A stretch of DNA of 64,000 nt from Pectobacterium sp013449375 (GTDB taxonomy: Bacteria > Pseudomonadota > Gammaproteobacteria > Enterobacterales > Enterobacteriaceae). Below the pieces are notes generated by a model. That model saw only the letters and a program-made list of their open reading frames with translations, was not told the DNA's origin and did no database searches. The position numbers and the translations under genes were made by a program. Positions within the stretch are counted from its first letter, which is position 1. The number at the start of each line of letters is the position of its first letter. The DNA lies in the NCBI RefSeq assembly GCF_048593165.1, contig NZ_CP184271.1; one strand, 5' to 3'. This document shows positions 25,797 to 33,546 of this stretch, piece by piece.

Positions 25797-26420
25797 TTAG
25801 CGCGATGCAACCAGCGTAAAGTCTTCGCCTTTGAAGACTTTTACCGGATTGCCGCGTTCGATCTGGTGGTGGAACAGACGCCGCTGTGCCCGTAGTTCGG
25901 CATGCTGCTGTTGCTGTAACGCTTCCAGACGGTAGGCGATGAGATAACAGGCCAGACGCTTGTTCGCGTGTTGGCTGCGTTCACTCTGCACTTTCACCGT
26001 GATGCCGCTGGCGACGTGGGTGGCGCGAACGGCAGACTCGGTTTTATTCACATGTTGTCCGCCGGGGCCAGAGGATTTGGTGGTTTCAAAACGAATCTCG
26101 TTATCGGCAAACGCCTGTTCCTGATGAAAGCGCGCGACGCCGATAAACCAGTTCTTGCGTCCGCCACCTTTACGCCAGGGGCTATTGCAGATCCACTGAA
26201 GCGTACCGCACCAACTAGCAGCCAGCGATTCCGCTTGGCCACCGTTTAACAGCACCAGTGCGGAACGCAGCGTACCGGAACGTTTCCCCGCTTCGGTTTC
26301 GATAATTTCACAGTCAATACCTTGTCGTGCGGCATCCTGTACCAGAGCCTGCAACGCTTTTGCCGTTGCCAGCATGCATTCGTCTGGCCCCTGCGCGGCG
26401 GAAAGCTGAAATAATATCAT
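25797..26420 (-). CDS. prfH: Peptide chain release factor-like protein PrfH
   Basis: PrfH is a class-I release-factor relative that lacks the codon-reading domain of RF1/RF2. The 207-residue protein keeps the peptidyl-hydrolase motif GGQ at residues 120-122 (in SGPGGQHVNKTESAVR) and a basic C-terminal helix. Family knowledge: PrfH occurs almost always beside an RtcB-type RNA ligase. Published work reports that it releases peptide from ribosomes whose 16S rRNA has been cut in the decoding centre, so that the ligase can repair them. Here the ATG overlaps the rtcB2 stop (ATGA), so the two are translationally coupled. The insertion splits bsmA from yjfP. Confidence 0.93.
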   Translation of the reverse strand: MILFQLSAAQGPDECMLATAKALQALVQDAARQGIDCEIIETEAGKRSGTLRSALVLLNGGQAESLAASWCGTLQWICNSPWRKGGGRKNWFIGVARFHQEQAFADNEIRFETTKSSGPGGQHVNKTESAVRATHVASGITVKVQSERSQHANKRLACYLIAYRLEALQQQQHAELRAQRRLFHHQIERGNPVKVFKGEDFTLVASR

Positions 26421-27538
26421 TTATCCTCCCCGCGCGTTTTGTAGGTGAGTACCGGCTTCAGGCGTGCAATCAGCGTGATTAATCCCGCCTGCTGCATTGC
26501 GCCAATCACGCTGTCTATCGGTTTGTAGGCCTCTGGCGCTTCCTGAAAAATCAGTTGCCTGTCCTGACAAATCACGCGGCTGCCGAAGCGGGTTCGCGCC
26601 AGTTGCTGAACGCTGTAACGTGAAGACAGCCGATCTTTACACTCCGTGCGCATCCACTTTCTGCCCGCGCCATGCGCCAGCGAGTACAGGCTGTCGGCGT
26701 GAGGAATGGGTTGCACAATATAGCTGTAGTCACCGCGCGAGCCGGGAATGATGACCGGGCCGCAGTCGGCAGGCGTTGCGCCTTTGCGGTGTAGCCAGCC
26801 GGAAATGCCTTCAATCGTTGTCGGTGTTACCAGATTGTGGTTCACGTCCAATGCAGCATCGCCTTCCGTATGCCAGCGATCCAGCATCCGCTGCGCGATC
26901 AGCCGCCGATTATGGGTGGCAAACATCAGCGCGAACTGGTGTTGTTCCAGATAGGCTTCTGCGGCAGGCGTGTTGGCTTCAAGCCCCTGATGGCCGAATT
27001 CCCGCACGTGAGCTTCCAGTATGGTTTGCCCTAATCCGCGTGAGCCGCTGTGAACGAGCAACAATAGTTGTTTAGGATCGATGTGCAGAGCGTGTAGCGC
27101 ATCTGCCTGATAGATTTCATCAAGCTGCTGTAATTCCGCAAAATGATTACCGCCACCGATGGTGCCCAGCGAATAGCGAAAATCCGCCAGCGAAGGGGGA
27201 ATGTCGATATCGTCTTCCAGTGGTCCATCGATATTGCCAAGCCGCTTTTCCAGCTTATCCAGAGAGATTTTGTTGGCGTTCAGGCTCGTGCGCCATAGCG
27301 CCATGCCGCAGCCGATGTCGTTTCCGACTAGCGCCGGATAGAAGCGCTGCTGTGAGAAAAAAGCGGCGCCAATAGGGTAACCGCGTCCCGGATGCAAATC
27401 TGGCATGCCGGCCACGCGAACCATATCGGGAAGTTGTGATGTAATGTGAAGCTGTTGGATTGCTTTATCTTCAATCCAAGTATTTTCCGTCGCGATCACA
27501 CTGACGCGCGCCGAAATAGAGCGAATAGCATTGCCCAT
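26417..27538 (-). CDS. rtcB: RtcB-family RNA ligase (RtcB2), partner of PrfH
   Basis: RtcB ligases join 2',3'-cyclic phosphate (or 3'-phosphate) and 5'-OH RNA ends with GTP and Mn2+. The 373-residue protein shows the metal ligands Asp74 and Cys77 (GNDIGCGMALW), GGGNHF, HSGSRGLG and the nucleotide-accepting histidine in AHGAGRKW. It is shorter than canonical E. coli RtcB (408), and no rtcA or sigma-54 regulator rtcR is adjacent. This is typical of the RtcB2 branch linked to PrfH, which is thought to repair ribosomal RNA cut by toxins. A good start (AGGA then ATG at 27538) lies within a small hairpin GATCA...TGATC (27543-27558). Confidence 0.93.
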   Translation of the reverse strand: MGNAIRSISARVSVIATENTWIEDKAIQQLHITSQLPDMVRVAGMPDLHPGRGYPIGAAFFSQQRFYPALVGNDIGCGMALWRTSLNANKISLDKLEKRLGNIDGPLEDDIDIPPSLADFRYSLGTIGGGNHFAELQQLDEIYQADALHALHIDPKQLLLLVHSGSRGLGQTILEAHVREFGHQGLEANTPAAEAYLEQHQFALMFATHNRRLIAQRMLDRWHTEGDAALDVNHNLVTPTTIEGISGWLHRKGATPADCGPVIIPGSRGDYSYIVQPIPHADSLYSLAHGAGRKWMRTECKDRLSSRYSVQQLARTRFGSRVICQDRQLIFQEAPEAYKPIDSVIGAMQQAGLITLIARLKPVLTYKTRGEDK

Positions 27539-27620
27539 AGATCATCCTGCTGATCAATTTAAAAATAGGGTAAGGCAGGCTACAGCTGGGGGGTAACGCA
27601 AAGCGGAAAAGAATGCGGAA

Positions 27621-27665
27621 TTAGTCCCGAGATGTCCTGCAAAGAATCAGAGTAATGGTCGTCAT
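27621..27665 (-). CDS. Candidate 14-aa leader peptide upstream of rtcB2-prfH
   Basis: An AAAGGAG ribosome-binding site eight bases before ATG opens a 14-codon frame, MTTITLILCRTSRD, ending at TAA. The initiation signals are better than those of rtcB2 itself. It lies inside the inferred 5' leader of the rtcB2-prfH transcript, 82 bases before rtcB2. The codons include AGG and CGG, rare arginine codons in enterobacteria. It could be a leader peptide that reads ribosome performance, a short functional peptide, or chance. I do not recognise the peptide. Confidence 0.4.
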   Translation of the reverse strand: MTTITLILCRTSRD

Positions 27666-27711
27666 GATGTCGTCTCCTTTGTCAGTTGGGGGGGGTGAAA
27701 AAAACGTGGGC

Positions 27712-27740
27712 ATAATACGCAAGCGGCGGCCATCGTGCAA
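27712..27740 (-). promoter_or_regulatory. Probable promoter of the rtcB2-prfH unit
   Basis: On the minus strand TTGCAC (27740-27735), a 17-base spacer and TATTAT (27717-27712) resemble a sigma-70 promoter. The start would be near 27705, giving a leader of about 165 bases that contains a C8 tract (27688-27695) and the 14-codon frame. The -35 overlaps the hairpin at 27726-27761. Confidence 0.45.
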
Positions 27741-27761
27741 TATCTGTGACACGATGGCCGC
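27726..27761 (-). terminator. Hairpin after the chemoreceptor at 27772
   Basis: GCGGCCATCGTG (27726-27737) and CACGATGGCCGC (27750-27761) form a perfect 12-bp stem with a 12-base loop, starting 10 bases after the receptor stop. The T-run on the minus strand is delayed (about 27699-27705), so termination efficiency is uncertain. Confidence 0.6.
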
Positions 27762-27771
27762 TGTGTGAATG

Positions 27772-29712
27772 TTAAATACGGAAGACGCTGACCAGTTCGC
27801 TGAGGTGATGGCCTTTCTGGCGCAGACCCTGTGCGGTGTCTTCCGAGTTGTTGACCAGAATGGTGTTTTCCTGCGTTGCCTGACCAATCTGTACAATCGC
27901 GATATTCACTTGGCCAATCCCGGCGGACTGCTCGCGTGAGGCGATATCAATATCGTTCACGATGGTACTGACCTGCAAGATACGGTTGCGCAAATCGTCC
28001 ATTACCGCCTGCGTTTTTTCTGAGAAATGGTAACCCGCTTCGATTCTCTCCAACGACTCATCAATCAGGGTTTCGATCTCTTTCACCGCGGCAGAACTGC
28101 GCTGTGCCAGCGCGCGCACTTCCGCAGCAACCACGGCAAAGCCTCTGCCGTGCTCACCCGCGCGAGCGGCTTCAACCGCCGCGTTCAGCGCCAGAATATT
28201 GGTCTGGAACGCGATAGATTCGATTACCGTCGTGATATCGGCAATTCGCTGTGAGGAGTTCTTGATGTCACTCATTGTGGAAACGGAATCCGTGACCGTT
28301 TGGCTACCGTTCCGTGCTGCGACGGCACTCTGTTCTGCCAATGCTTTGGCGGCAGAAACGTTATCAGCATTCTGTTTCACGCTGGCGGAAAGCTGCTCCA
28401 TACTGGCAGACGTTTCTTCGACGCTGCTAGCTTGGCGGGCAATTTGTTCACTGATATTTTCGCTATCGGCGGCCAGTGCATCGGTCGCGACGCTGATTTC
28501 TTCGGCCGAATTTCTCACCTGTGACACGATGGTCGTCAGCCCTTGTCCTATGCCATTAATGGCATCGATCAGGCGGCCGACTTCATCGGTACGATGACTG
28601 GATAGCGTTGCCGTAAGATTACCGGCAGAAAACTGTTCCGCCACTTTAACGATTTCTATGAGTGGGCGGCTTAGCCATTTGCGAGTCAACACGATGAAGA
28701 ATGTAGCAAAGAGTAGAACCAGAATAATCCCCCCACCTAAAAACAGGTTACGGGTATGATTAATCTCTGCCATGAGACTTTCTTTACTCACTGAACCTGC
28801 AACAATCCAGTTCCACTGGGGAATACTACGGTACACCATGATTCGAGTTTTTTCGTCTCCTGTCATCGTGTTGTTGTCGTATTCGATCGTTCCATTCCCT
28901 GTCGCCAATATTTTTTCTACAGTCCCTTCCGACCAGTCAGGACGTTGGTTGGCATTGCTTTGATGATAAAGGTAATTACCCGCGTCCTTGCCCTTTTTGG
29001 CATTAAGTATAAAGAAATGGCCTGTCTCACCCATCTTCTTGTTCAGGATGGTTTGTTGCATCTCGGTAAACTGCTTCGTGATGTCGACACCGACGAACAG
29101 AATGCCGATGACCTTATTGTCACTATCTCGTATCGGCCGATACTGGGTAATGTACTGTTTGCCGAACAGTGTGGCTAACCCGCTGTAGGTATCGCCTTTG
29201 AGGGCGAGCGCATAGGCTGGACTGTCCTGCGCGAGCTTGGTGCCCATGGCGCGCGATCCATCTTCTTTTTTTAATGACGTGGTGATGCGTGTGAAATCGT
29301 CGCCATCACGAGCAAAAATGGTTGAAACAGCGTTGGTACGATTCAGAAAATCGTCCGGTACGTCGGTGTTGAGGTTTAATACCGTATCGCCAGACTTGAG
29401 TGTTGGCTGCGATGTGGCGCCGAAAGACGTGCGGTTAACGGTATCCAGTGAAAATCGTGTTGGCAGGAAGCTCGCGAATAGACGCGAATAGTTGCTGACC
29501 TCGGCTTGCAGACCGGTATCGTACATGTTGATCATGTCGGTGACGCCATCCACTTGGCTCTGCATGTCGTTGAGGGTCAGGGCTTTGAGCTGATTGCCTG
29601 CTGAGCGGGTGAGGGATAGGGTAAACGTAATAAAAAGTATCGCCACGCTGAGTGAAGCGATGACGGATAACTTGATACCCAAGCCCCAGTGTTTAAAAGA
29701 AAGTCCCAACAT
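27772..29712 (-). CDS. Methyl-accepting chemotaxis protein with Cache-type sensor (646 aa)
   Basis: This chemoreceptor has a large periplasmic sensor between membrane helices at about 13-35 and 325-347. The roughly 290-residue sensor has the Cache_3/Cache_2 look: a long helix, then GDTYSGLATLFGKQYITQYR, PIRDSDNKVIGILFVGVDIT and a second lobe with GETGHFFILNA. Such domains bind small organic molecules directly. HAMP and a signalling domain follow, with tip FQTNILALNAAVEAARAGEH. It ends at LVSVFRI with no CheR tether. A perfect FNR palindrome stands about 110 bases upstream, suggesting oxygen-dependent expression. The ligand is unknown. Confidence 0.93.
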   Translation of the reverse strand: MLGLSFKHWGLGIKLSVIASLSVAILFITFTLSLTRSAGNQLKALTLNDMQSQVDGVTDMINMYDTGLQAEVSNYSRLFASFLPTRFSLDTVNRTSFGATSQPTLKSGDTVLNLNTDVPDDFLNRTNAVSTIFARDGDDFTRITTSLKKEDGSRAMGTKLAQDSPAYALALKGDTYSGLATLFGKQYITQYRPIRDSDNKVIGILFVGVDITKQFTEMQQTILNKKMGETGHFFILNAKKGKDAGNYLYHQSNANQRPDWSEGTVEKILATGNGTIEYDNNTMTGDEKTRIMVYRSIPQWNWIVAGSVSKESLMAEINHTRNLFLGGGIILVLLFATFFIVLTRKWLSRPLIEIVKVAEQFSAGNLTATLSSHRTDEVGRLIDAINGIGQGLTTIVSQVRNSAEEISVATDALAADSENISEQIARQASSVEETSASMEQLSASVKQNADNVSAAKALAEQSAVAARNGSQTVTDSVSTMSDIKNSSQRIADITTVIESIAFQTNILALNAAVEAARAGEHGRGFAVVAAEVRALAQRSSAAVKEIETLIDESLERIEAGYHFSEKTQAVMDDLRNRILQVSTIVNDIDIASREQSAGIGQVNIAIVQIGQATQENTILVNNSEDTAQGLRQKGHHLSELVSVFRI

Positions 29713-29822
29713 ATATGTGTCTCTGATAATAAAAAAGGTTATTTTTTAGTCTTGATTCACATGCGTTAACGGCAGTAAATGAAAAAAAATTAATCACGGA
29801 GTGTAAACATTCATTTCTGTTA

Positions 29823-29836
29823 TTGATCTAAATCAA
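29823..29836. promoter_or_regulatory. FNR-type palindrome between the Cache chemoreceptor and yjfP
   Basis: TTGATCTAAATCAA is a perfect match to the FNR consensus TTGAT-N4-ATCAA. It is about 110 bases from the chemoreceptor start (minus strand) and 170 from yjfP (plus strand), and could serve either. The surrounding sequence is AT-rich. Confidence 0.75.
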
Positions 29837-30006
29837 TGTGATTTTTTTATTTACATAAACAAGCCGGTTACATCAGCACGAAATCATGACGACACGGAGG
29901 TAAGACATTGCTGTGAGAGTGGTTATCGTAAAAGGTAGTAAATTTTCCACTAAATACAATTTAGCTACATAAAAATAGGCCGGCAGAACGGAACATGAGG
30001 GGAAAT

Positions 30007-30777
30007 ATGGTCGACATGTCATTGGATAAGCTCGGTAGTGGTATTGACGTGATTCACGCGGTGCCGACGGGGAAAAGAGAGCAACCGTTACCGACGATTT
30101 TTTTCTTTCATGGCTACACCTCATCCAAAGAGGTGTATTCGTATTTTGGCTATGCGCTGGCGCAGGCCGGATTCCGGGTGATACTGCCCGATGCGGCGAT
30201 GCACGGTGCGCGCTATAACGGGGATGAGGCACAACGGTTGCGTTATTTCTGGGATATTCTGCAAGCGAATATTGAAGAATTCCCCGATTACGTAGCGGAA
30301 TATCGTCGGCGTGGTTTGATCGACGGTGAGCAGATTGGCGTTTGCGGGGCGTCGCTCGGTGGAATGAGTGCGCTCGGCTGTATGGCGCGTTATCCCTGGA
30401 TTACTGCGGTGGCAGCGTTTATGGGCTCCGGCTATTTTTCGACGCTGTCGCCGGCGCTGTTTCCGCCGGTTTCGGCCGATCGTGAGGAAAATCAGGCGGT
30501 GTTGCAGGCATTAGCGACCAAATTGGCAGATTATGATGTCAGCACGCGTCTGGACGCGCTGTCCAATCGACCGCTGCTGGTATGGCACGGTGAAGCGGAT
30601 GACGTCGTGCCTGCGGCAGAAAGCGTTCGTCTTTATCAGGCATTACAGGCGCGTGATAAACTGGCCAATCTGACGTATCTGACCGAGCCGGGTGTAGGGC
30701 ACCGCATTACGCCAACGGCGTTGCAGGCGGGCGCCGATTTCTTCCAGCGCACGCTGTCATCTCGCCCCGAACGCTGA
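30007..30777 (+). CDS. yjfP: YjfP-like alpha/beta-hydrolase (carboxylesterase)
   Basis: This 256-residue cytoplasmic serine hydrolase has the oxyanion loop FFHGYTSSKEVYSYFG and the nucleophile elbow GASLGG (Ser at about 115). The acid is in HGEADDVVP and the catalytic histidine in GVGHRITP. E. coli YjfP is a short-chain carboxylesterase of unknown physiological substrate. The ATG at 30007 follows GAGGGGAAAT; an ATG at 29995 would absorb that site. In E. coli the gene lies near bsmA and upstream of the S6 operon region, as here. Confidence 0.9.
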   Translation: MVDMSLDKLGSGIDVIHAVPTGKREQPLPTIFFFHGYTSSKEVYSYFGYALAQAGFRVILPDAAMHGARYNGDEAQRLRYFWDILQANIEEFPDYVAEYRRRGLIDGEQIGVCGASLGGMSALGCMARYPWITAVAAFMGSGYFSTLSPALFPPVSADREENQAVLQALATKLADYDVSTRLDALSNRPLLVWHGEADDVVPAAESVRLYQALQARDKLANLTYLTEPGVGHRITPTALQAGADFFQRTLSSRPER

Positions 30778-30812
30778 AATATCGCCACGCAGAAAATGTC
30801 TGTGCTTCTTTC

Positions 30813-30841
30813 TTGTGTTCTTTGATGTCGAGCACTATACT
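30813..30841 (+). promoter_or_regulatory. Probable promoter of the rpsF operon
   Basis: TTGTGT, a 17-base spacer and TATACT (30836-30841) lie about 100 bases before rpsF, leaving room for the regulatory leader. Confidence 0.45.
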
Positions 30842-30877
30842 TACGCGTCATTTTTTCAGCCGCACACATACACGTTC

Positions 30878-30940
30878 CTTGCCTCCACGGGCCGCGGTTG
30901 ACCCAGACAGGAGGCTGAATAATCCGTAAGGAGCAATTCG
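30878..30940 (+). promoter_or_regulatory. S6:S18-binding leader of the rpsF operon
   Basis: The leader holds GCCTCC (30881-30886) and GGAGGC (30910-30915), separated by a GC-rich loop with CCGCGG and TTGACCCAGACA. The ribosome-binding site AAGGAG follows. This matches the conserved S6:S18 RNA motif of rpsF leaders, where excess S6-S18 complex represses the operon. The sequence from 30877 on is nearly the same as the E. coli leader as I recall it. Confidence 0.65.
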
Positions 30941-31333
30941 ATGCGTCATTACGAAATCGTATTTATGGTTCATCCTGACCAGAGCGAACAGGTTCCGGGC
31001 ATGATCGAGCGCTACACTGCTACCATCACTGGTGCGCAGGGCACGATCCACCGTCTGGAAGACTGGGGCCGCCGTCAGCTGGCTTACCCGATCAACAAAC
31101 TGCACAAAGCTCACTACGTTCTGCTGAACGTTGAAGCGCCGCAGGAAGCGATCGATGAGCTGGAAACAAACTTCCGCTTTAACGATGCCGTTATCCGCAG
31201 CATGGTTATGCGCGTTAAGCACGCGGTAACTGAAGCATCTCCAATGGTGAAAGCGAAAGACGAACGCCGTGAGCGTCGTGAAGATTTCGCTGAAGCTGGC
31301 GATGATGTGGATGCAGGGGATTCTGAAGAGTAA
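30941..31333 (+). CDS. rpsF: 30S ribosomal protein S6
   Basis: S6 binds S18 on the platform of the small subunit. The 130-residue protein starts MRHYEIVFMVHPDQSEQVPG, has the typical fold core RLEDWGRRQLAYPINKLHKA, and ends with an acidic tail that RimK extends with glutamates in E. coli (GDDVDAGDSEE). It is first in the operon rpsF-priB-rpsR-rplI. AAGGAG lies upstream. Confidence 0.98.
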   Translation: MRHYEIVFMVHPDQSEQVPGMIERYTATITGAQGTIHRLEDWGRRQLAYPINKLHKAHYVLLNVEAPQEAIDELETNFRFNDAVIRSMVMRVKHAVTEASPMVKAKDERRERREDFAEAGDDVDAGDSEE

Positions 31334-31341
31334 TTGTTGTG

Positions 31342-31659
31342 GTGACGGTAAATCGTCTGGTGTTGTCCGGCACAGTGTGCAAGACGCCCATTCGTAAAGT
31401 CAGCCCGTCAGGTATTCCTCACTGTCAGTTTGTGCTTGAGCACCGCTCGACACAGGAGGAAGCTGGATTGAGTCGGCAAGCATGGTGTCGTATGCCCGTG
31501 ATTGTCAGCGGACGCTCGTCACAAACAGTTACCCACAGTATAACGGTCGGCACGCAACTTACCGTGCACGGGTTCATTAGCTGCCATCAAGGGCGCAATG
31601 GCTTGAGCAAGATAGTGTTACATGCCGAGCAGATTGAATTGATAGATTCTGGAGACTAG
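31342..31659 (+). CDS. priB: Primosomal replication protein PriB
   Basis: PriB is a dimeric OB-fold single-strand DNA-binding protein that joins PriA and DnaT in restarting stalled replication forks. The 105-residue product is nearly the same length as E. coli PriB (104) and carries [20 protein letters not shown] and the C-terminal [20 protein letters not shown]. Two adjacent GTG codons (31339, 31342) are possible starts; the second gives MTVNRL, closest to the family. It lies between the S6 and S18 genes, as usual in enterobacteria. Confidence 0.96.
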
Positions 31660-31663
31660 CCAA

Positions 31664-31891
31664 ATGGCACGTTATTTCCGTCGTCGCAAATTCTGCCGTT
31701 TCACCGCGGAAGGCGTTGTAGAGATTGATTATAAAGATATCGCTACGCTGAAAAACTATATCACTGAAAGCGGCAAGATTGTTCCGAGCCGTATCACCGG
31801 TACTCGTGCAAAATACCAGCGTCAGCTGGCCCGCGCTATCAAGCGTGCGCGTTACTTGTCTTTGTTGCCGTACACTGACCGTCATCAGTAA
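31664..31891 (+). CDS. rpsR: 30S ribosomal protein S18
   Basis: The 75-residue S18 starts [18 protein letters not shown]. It contains the conserved [21 protein letters not shown] region that contacts 16S rRNA and S6. It follows priB by 4 bases. The length equals the E. coli protein. Confidence 0.98.
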
Positions 31892-31932
31892 TCGGCCACT
31901 GTCCATTAACGAGACTTTGAGAGGATAAAGTA

Positions 31933-32385
31933 ATGCAAGTTATTCTGCTTGATAAAGTAGCAAACCTGGGCAGCCTGGGTGATCAGGTAAACGTTAAAGC
32001 GGGCTACGCTCGTAACTTCTTGGTTCCACAGGGCAAAGCTGTCCCAGCAACCAAGAAAAACGTTGAGTTCTTCGAAGCACGCCGCGCTGAACTGGAAGCC
32101 AAACTGGCTGACGTTCTGGCTGCTGCTGAAGCTCGCGCCGCTAAGATCAAAGAACTGGGTAGCGTTACTATCGCGTCTAAAGCAGGCGACGAAGGTAAAC
32201 TGTTCGGTTCCATCGGTACTCGCGATATCGCTGATGCGGTAACGGCTGCCGGTGTTGACATTGCTAAGAGCGAAGTTCGCCTGCCGAACGGCGTTCTGCG
32301 TACTCTGGGTGAGCACGAAGTCAGCTTCCAAGTACACAGCGATGTATTTGCTGAGCTGAATGTAGTTGTTGTTGCTGAAGCGTAA
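31933..32385 (+). CDS. rplI: 50S ribosomal protein L9
   Basis: L9 has an N-terminal rRNA-binding domain (MQVILLDKVANLGSLGDQVN, GYARNFLVPQGKA), a long connecting helix (about 40-75) and a C-terminal domain reaching away from the subunit. It limits frameshifting and supports translation fidelity. The size of 150 residues is usual (149 in E. coli). It is the last gene of the operon and is followed by a strong terminator. Confidence 0.98.
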   Translation: MQVILLDKVANLGSLGDQVNVKAGYARNFLVPQGKAVPATKKNVEFFEARRAELEAKLADVLAAAEARAAKIKELGSVTIASKAGDEGKLFGSIGTRDIADAVTAAGVDIAKSEVRLPNGVLRTLGEHEVSFQVHSDVFAELNVVVVAEA

Positions 32386-32425
32386 TTCACGTTTATCGTC
32401 GAATTAATACTTTAGTTAACATGTG

Positions 32426-32451
32426 AAACGCTGGCCTTGTGCCAGCGTTTT
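32426..32451 (+). terminator. Rho-independent terminator of the rpsF operon
   Basis: AAACGCTGGC and GCCAGCGTTTT flank CTTGT. It also lies at the end of the convergent ytfB gene. Confidence 0.9.
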
Positions 32452-32473
32452 GCATTTCAGGAATGGGGAAATA

Positions 32474-33187
32474 TTAGCGAGTACGCGTAAAGGCGCCGTC
32501 CGCCCCGCGGGTGAACCGAATCGTCTGGTTCGCTGTGGTTTCGATCTCCAGTTCTGCGACCATGCCTTGCGCATTCAACTGTAATTTGACTGCCTGACCC
32601 GCCCGTAAATTGCTGAGCGGTTTATCCCTTCCCTCTACCTGTGCCATCGCAAACACATCGCTGACGGGCAGATTGTTATCACGAAACAGCTGAGCCAGCG
32701 TTTGCCCTGAAGCAATCTCATATTGTCGCCATGGTGCTGAGGAGCGAGTGGGGGACGGTGTTGTAGCTGGTTGTGGATGCGACGCGGTAGACTGGTTTTC
32801 AATAATCACCGCCTGCATCGCAGCCTGATTATCGGCTTGGGTCAGCGGAATCGACATGGTTCGAGGCAGTTGCGGATTTTGTGTACTGTAAGGCCAGAGC
32901 AAAACAACCAGAAGTAGGGCGATAGCGATTAAAATCCAACGGCGGTGGAGGAACGGCAACGGTTCCATCCAGTGGTAACCGTCAGGCAGATGCCAGACTT
33001 TCTGTAGTATGGCACCAACACGCTCATGCAGGGAAGGAGAGGGCTGTTGTTCCTGCACTTCGCGTTCTCCGTCGTTTTCTACGGCTACAGCATGTGAGGG
33101 GTGCCGCTGGATGATTCGCTGGCAGAAGCGTACTAGCGTTTGATAATCCCAGGTGGTTTTCCGCTTCCTGGGCGCAATTCTGCCCAT
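32474..33187 (-). CDS. ytfB: YtfB/OapA family cell-envelope protein
   Basis: This 237-residue protein has a basic cytoplasmic N-terminus, one membrane helix (about 84-101, IAIALLLVVLLWPYS) and a periplasmic Pro/Thr-rich linker. The C-terminal OapA domain is related to LysM (YEIASGQTLAQLFRDNNLPV). In E. coli YtfB localises to the division site and binds glycans; OapA of Haemophilus affects adhesion. A conserved N-terminal OapA segment contains TTWDYQTLVRFCQRI. It is convergent with rplI. Confidence 0.9.
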   Translation of the reverse strand: MGRIAPRKRKTTWDYQTLVRFCQRIIQRHPSHAVAVENDGEREVQEQQPSPSLHERVGAILQKVWHLPDGYHWMEPLPFLHRRWILIAIALLLVVLLWPYSTQNPQLPRTMSIPLTQADNQAAMQAVIIENQSTASHPQPATTPSPTRSSAPWRQYEIASGQTLAQLFRDNNLPVSDVFAMAQVEGRDKPLSNLRAGQAVKLQLNAQGMVAELEIETTANQTIRFTRGADGAFTRTR

Positions 33188-33546
33188 GGTGACCTCTCTT
33201 ACTACGGTTTAATATAAAAACAGTTCAGTATAAAAAAACGATGTTATTCACAACGCTATACCAGTGGCTACGCTACATCAGTAGGAAAGCGTCGTCGGCA
33301 TAAAAACAGTATCAGGATGATAACGCAACCCAGTATACCGATAATCTGTATGAGCTGACCAGTTAACGCCTTGATGATTAAGATAACCGCTAAGCCCGAA
33401 ACATCGGGACTCCCCGTATAGGACAGCTTCCCAGAATGGCTTGGCTGGCGTGCGGTTAACGTGATTACTTGTACACAGAATTTTACCCCAACCCCCGTCG
33501 CTGTTATGCTGCGCTTTCAGTTTTTTACAGATTAAAAGGAACATCC
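33188..33546. other. Intergenic region ytfB / fklB
   Basis: No gene is supported in these 359 bases; frames here are extensions of others. TATGCT (33511-33516) is a fair -10 for fklB. Nothing else stands out. Confidence 0.4.
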
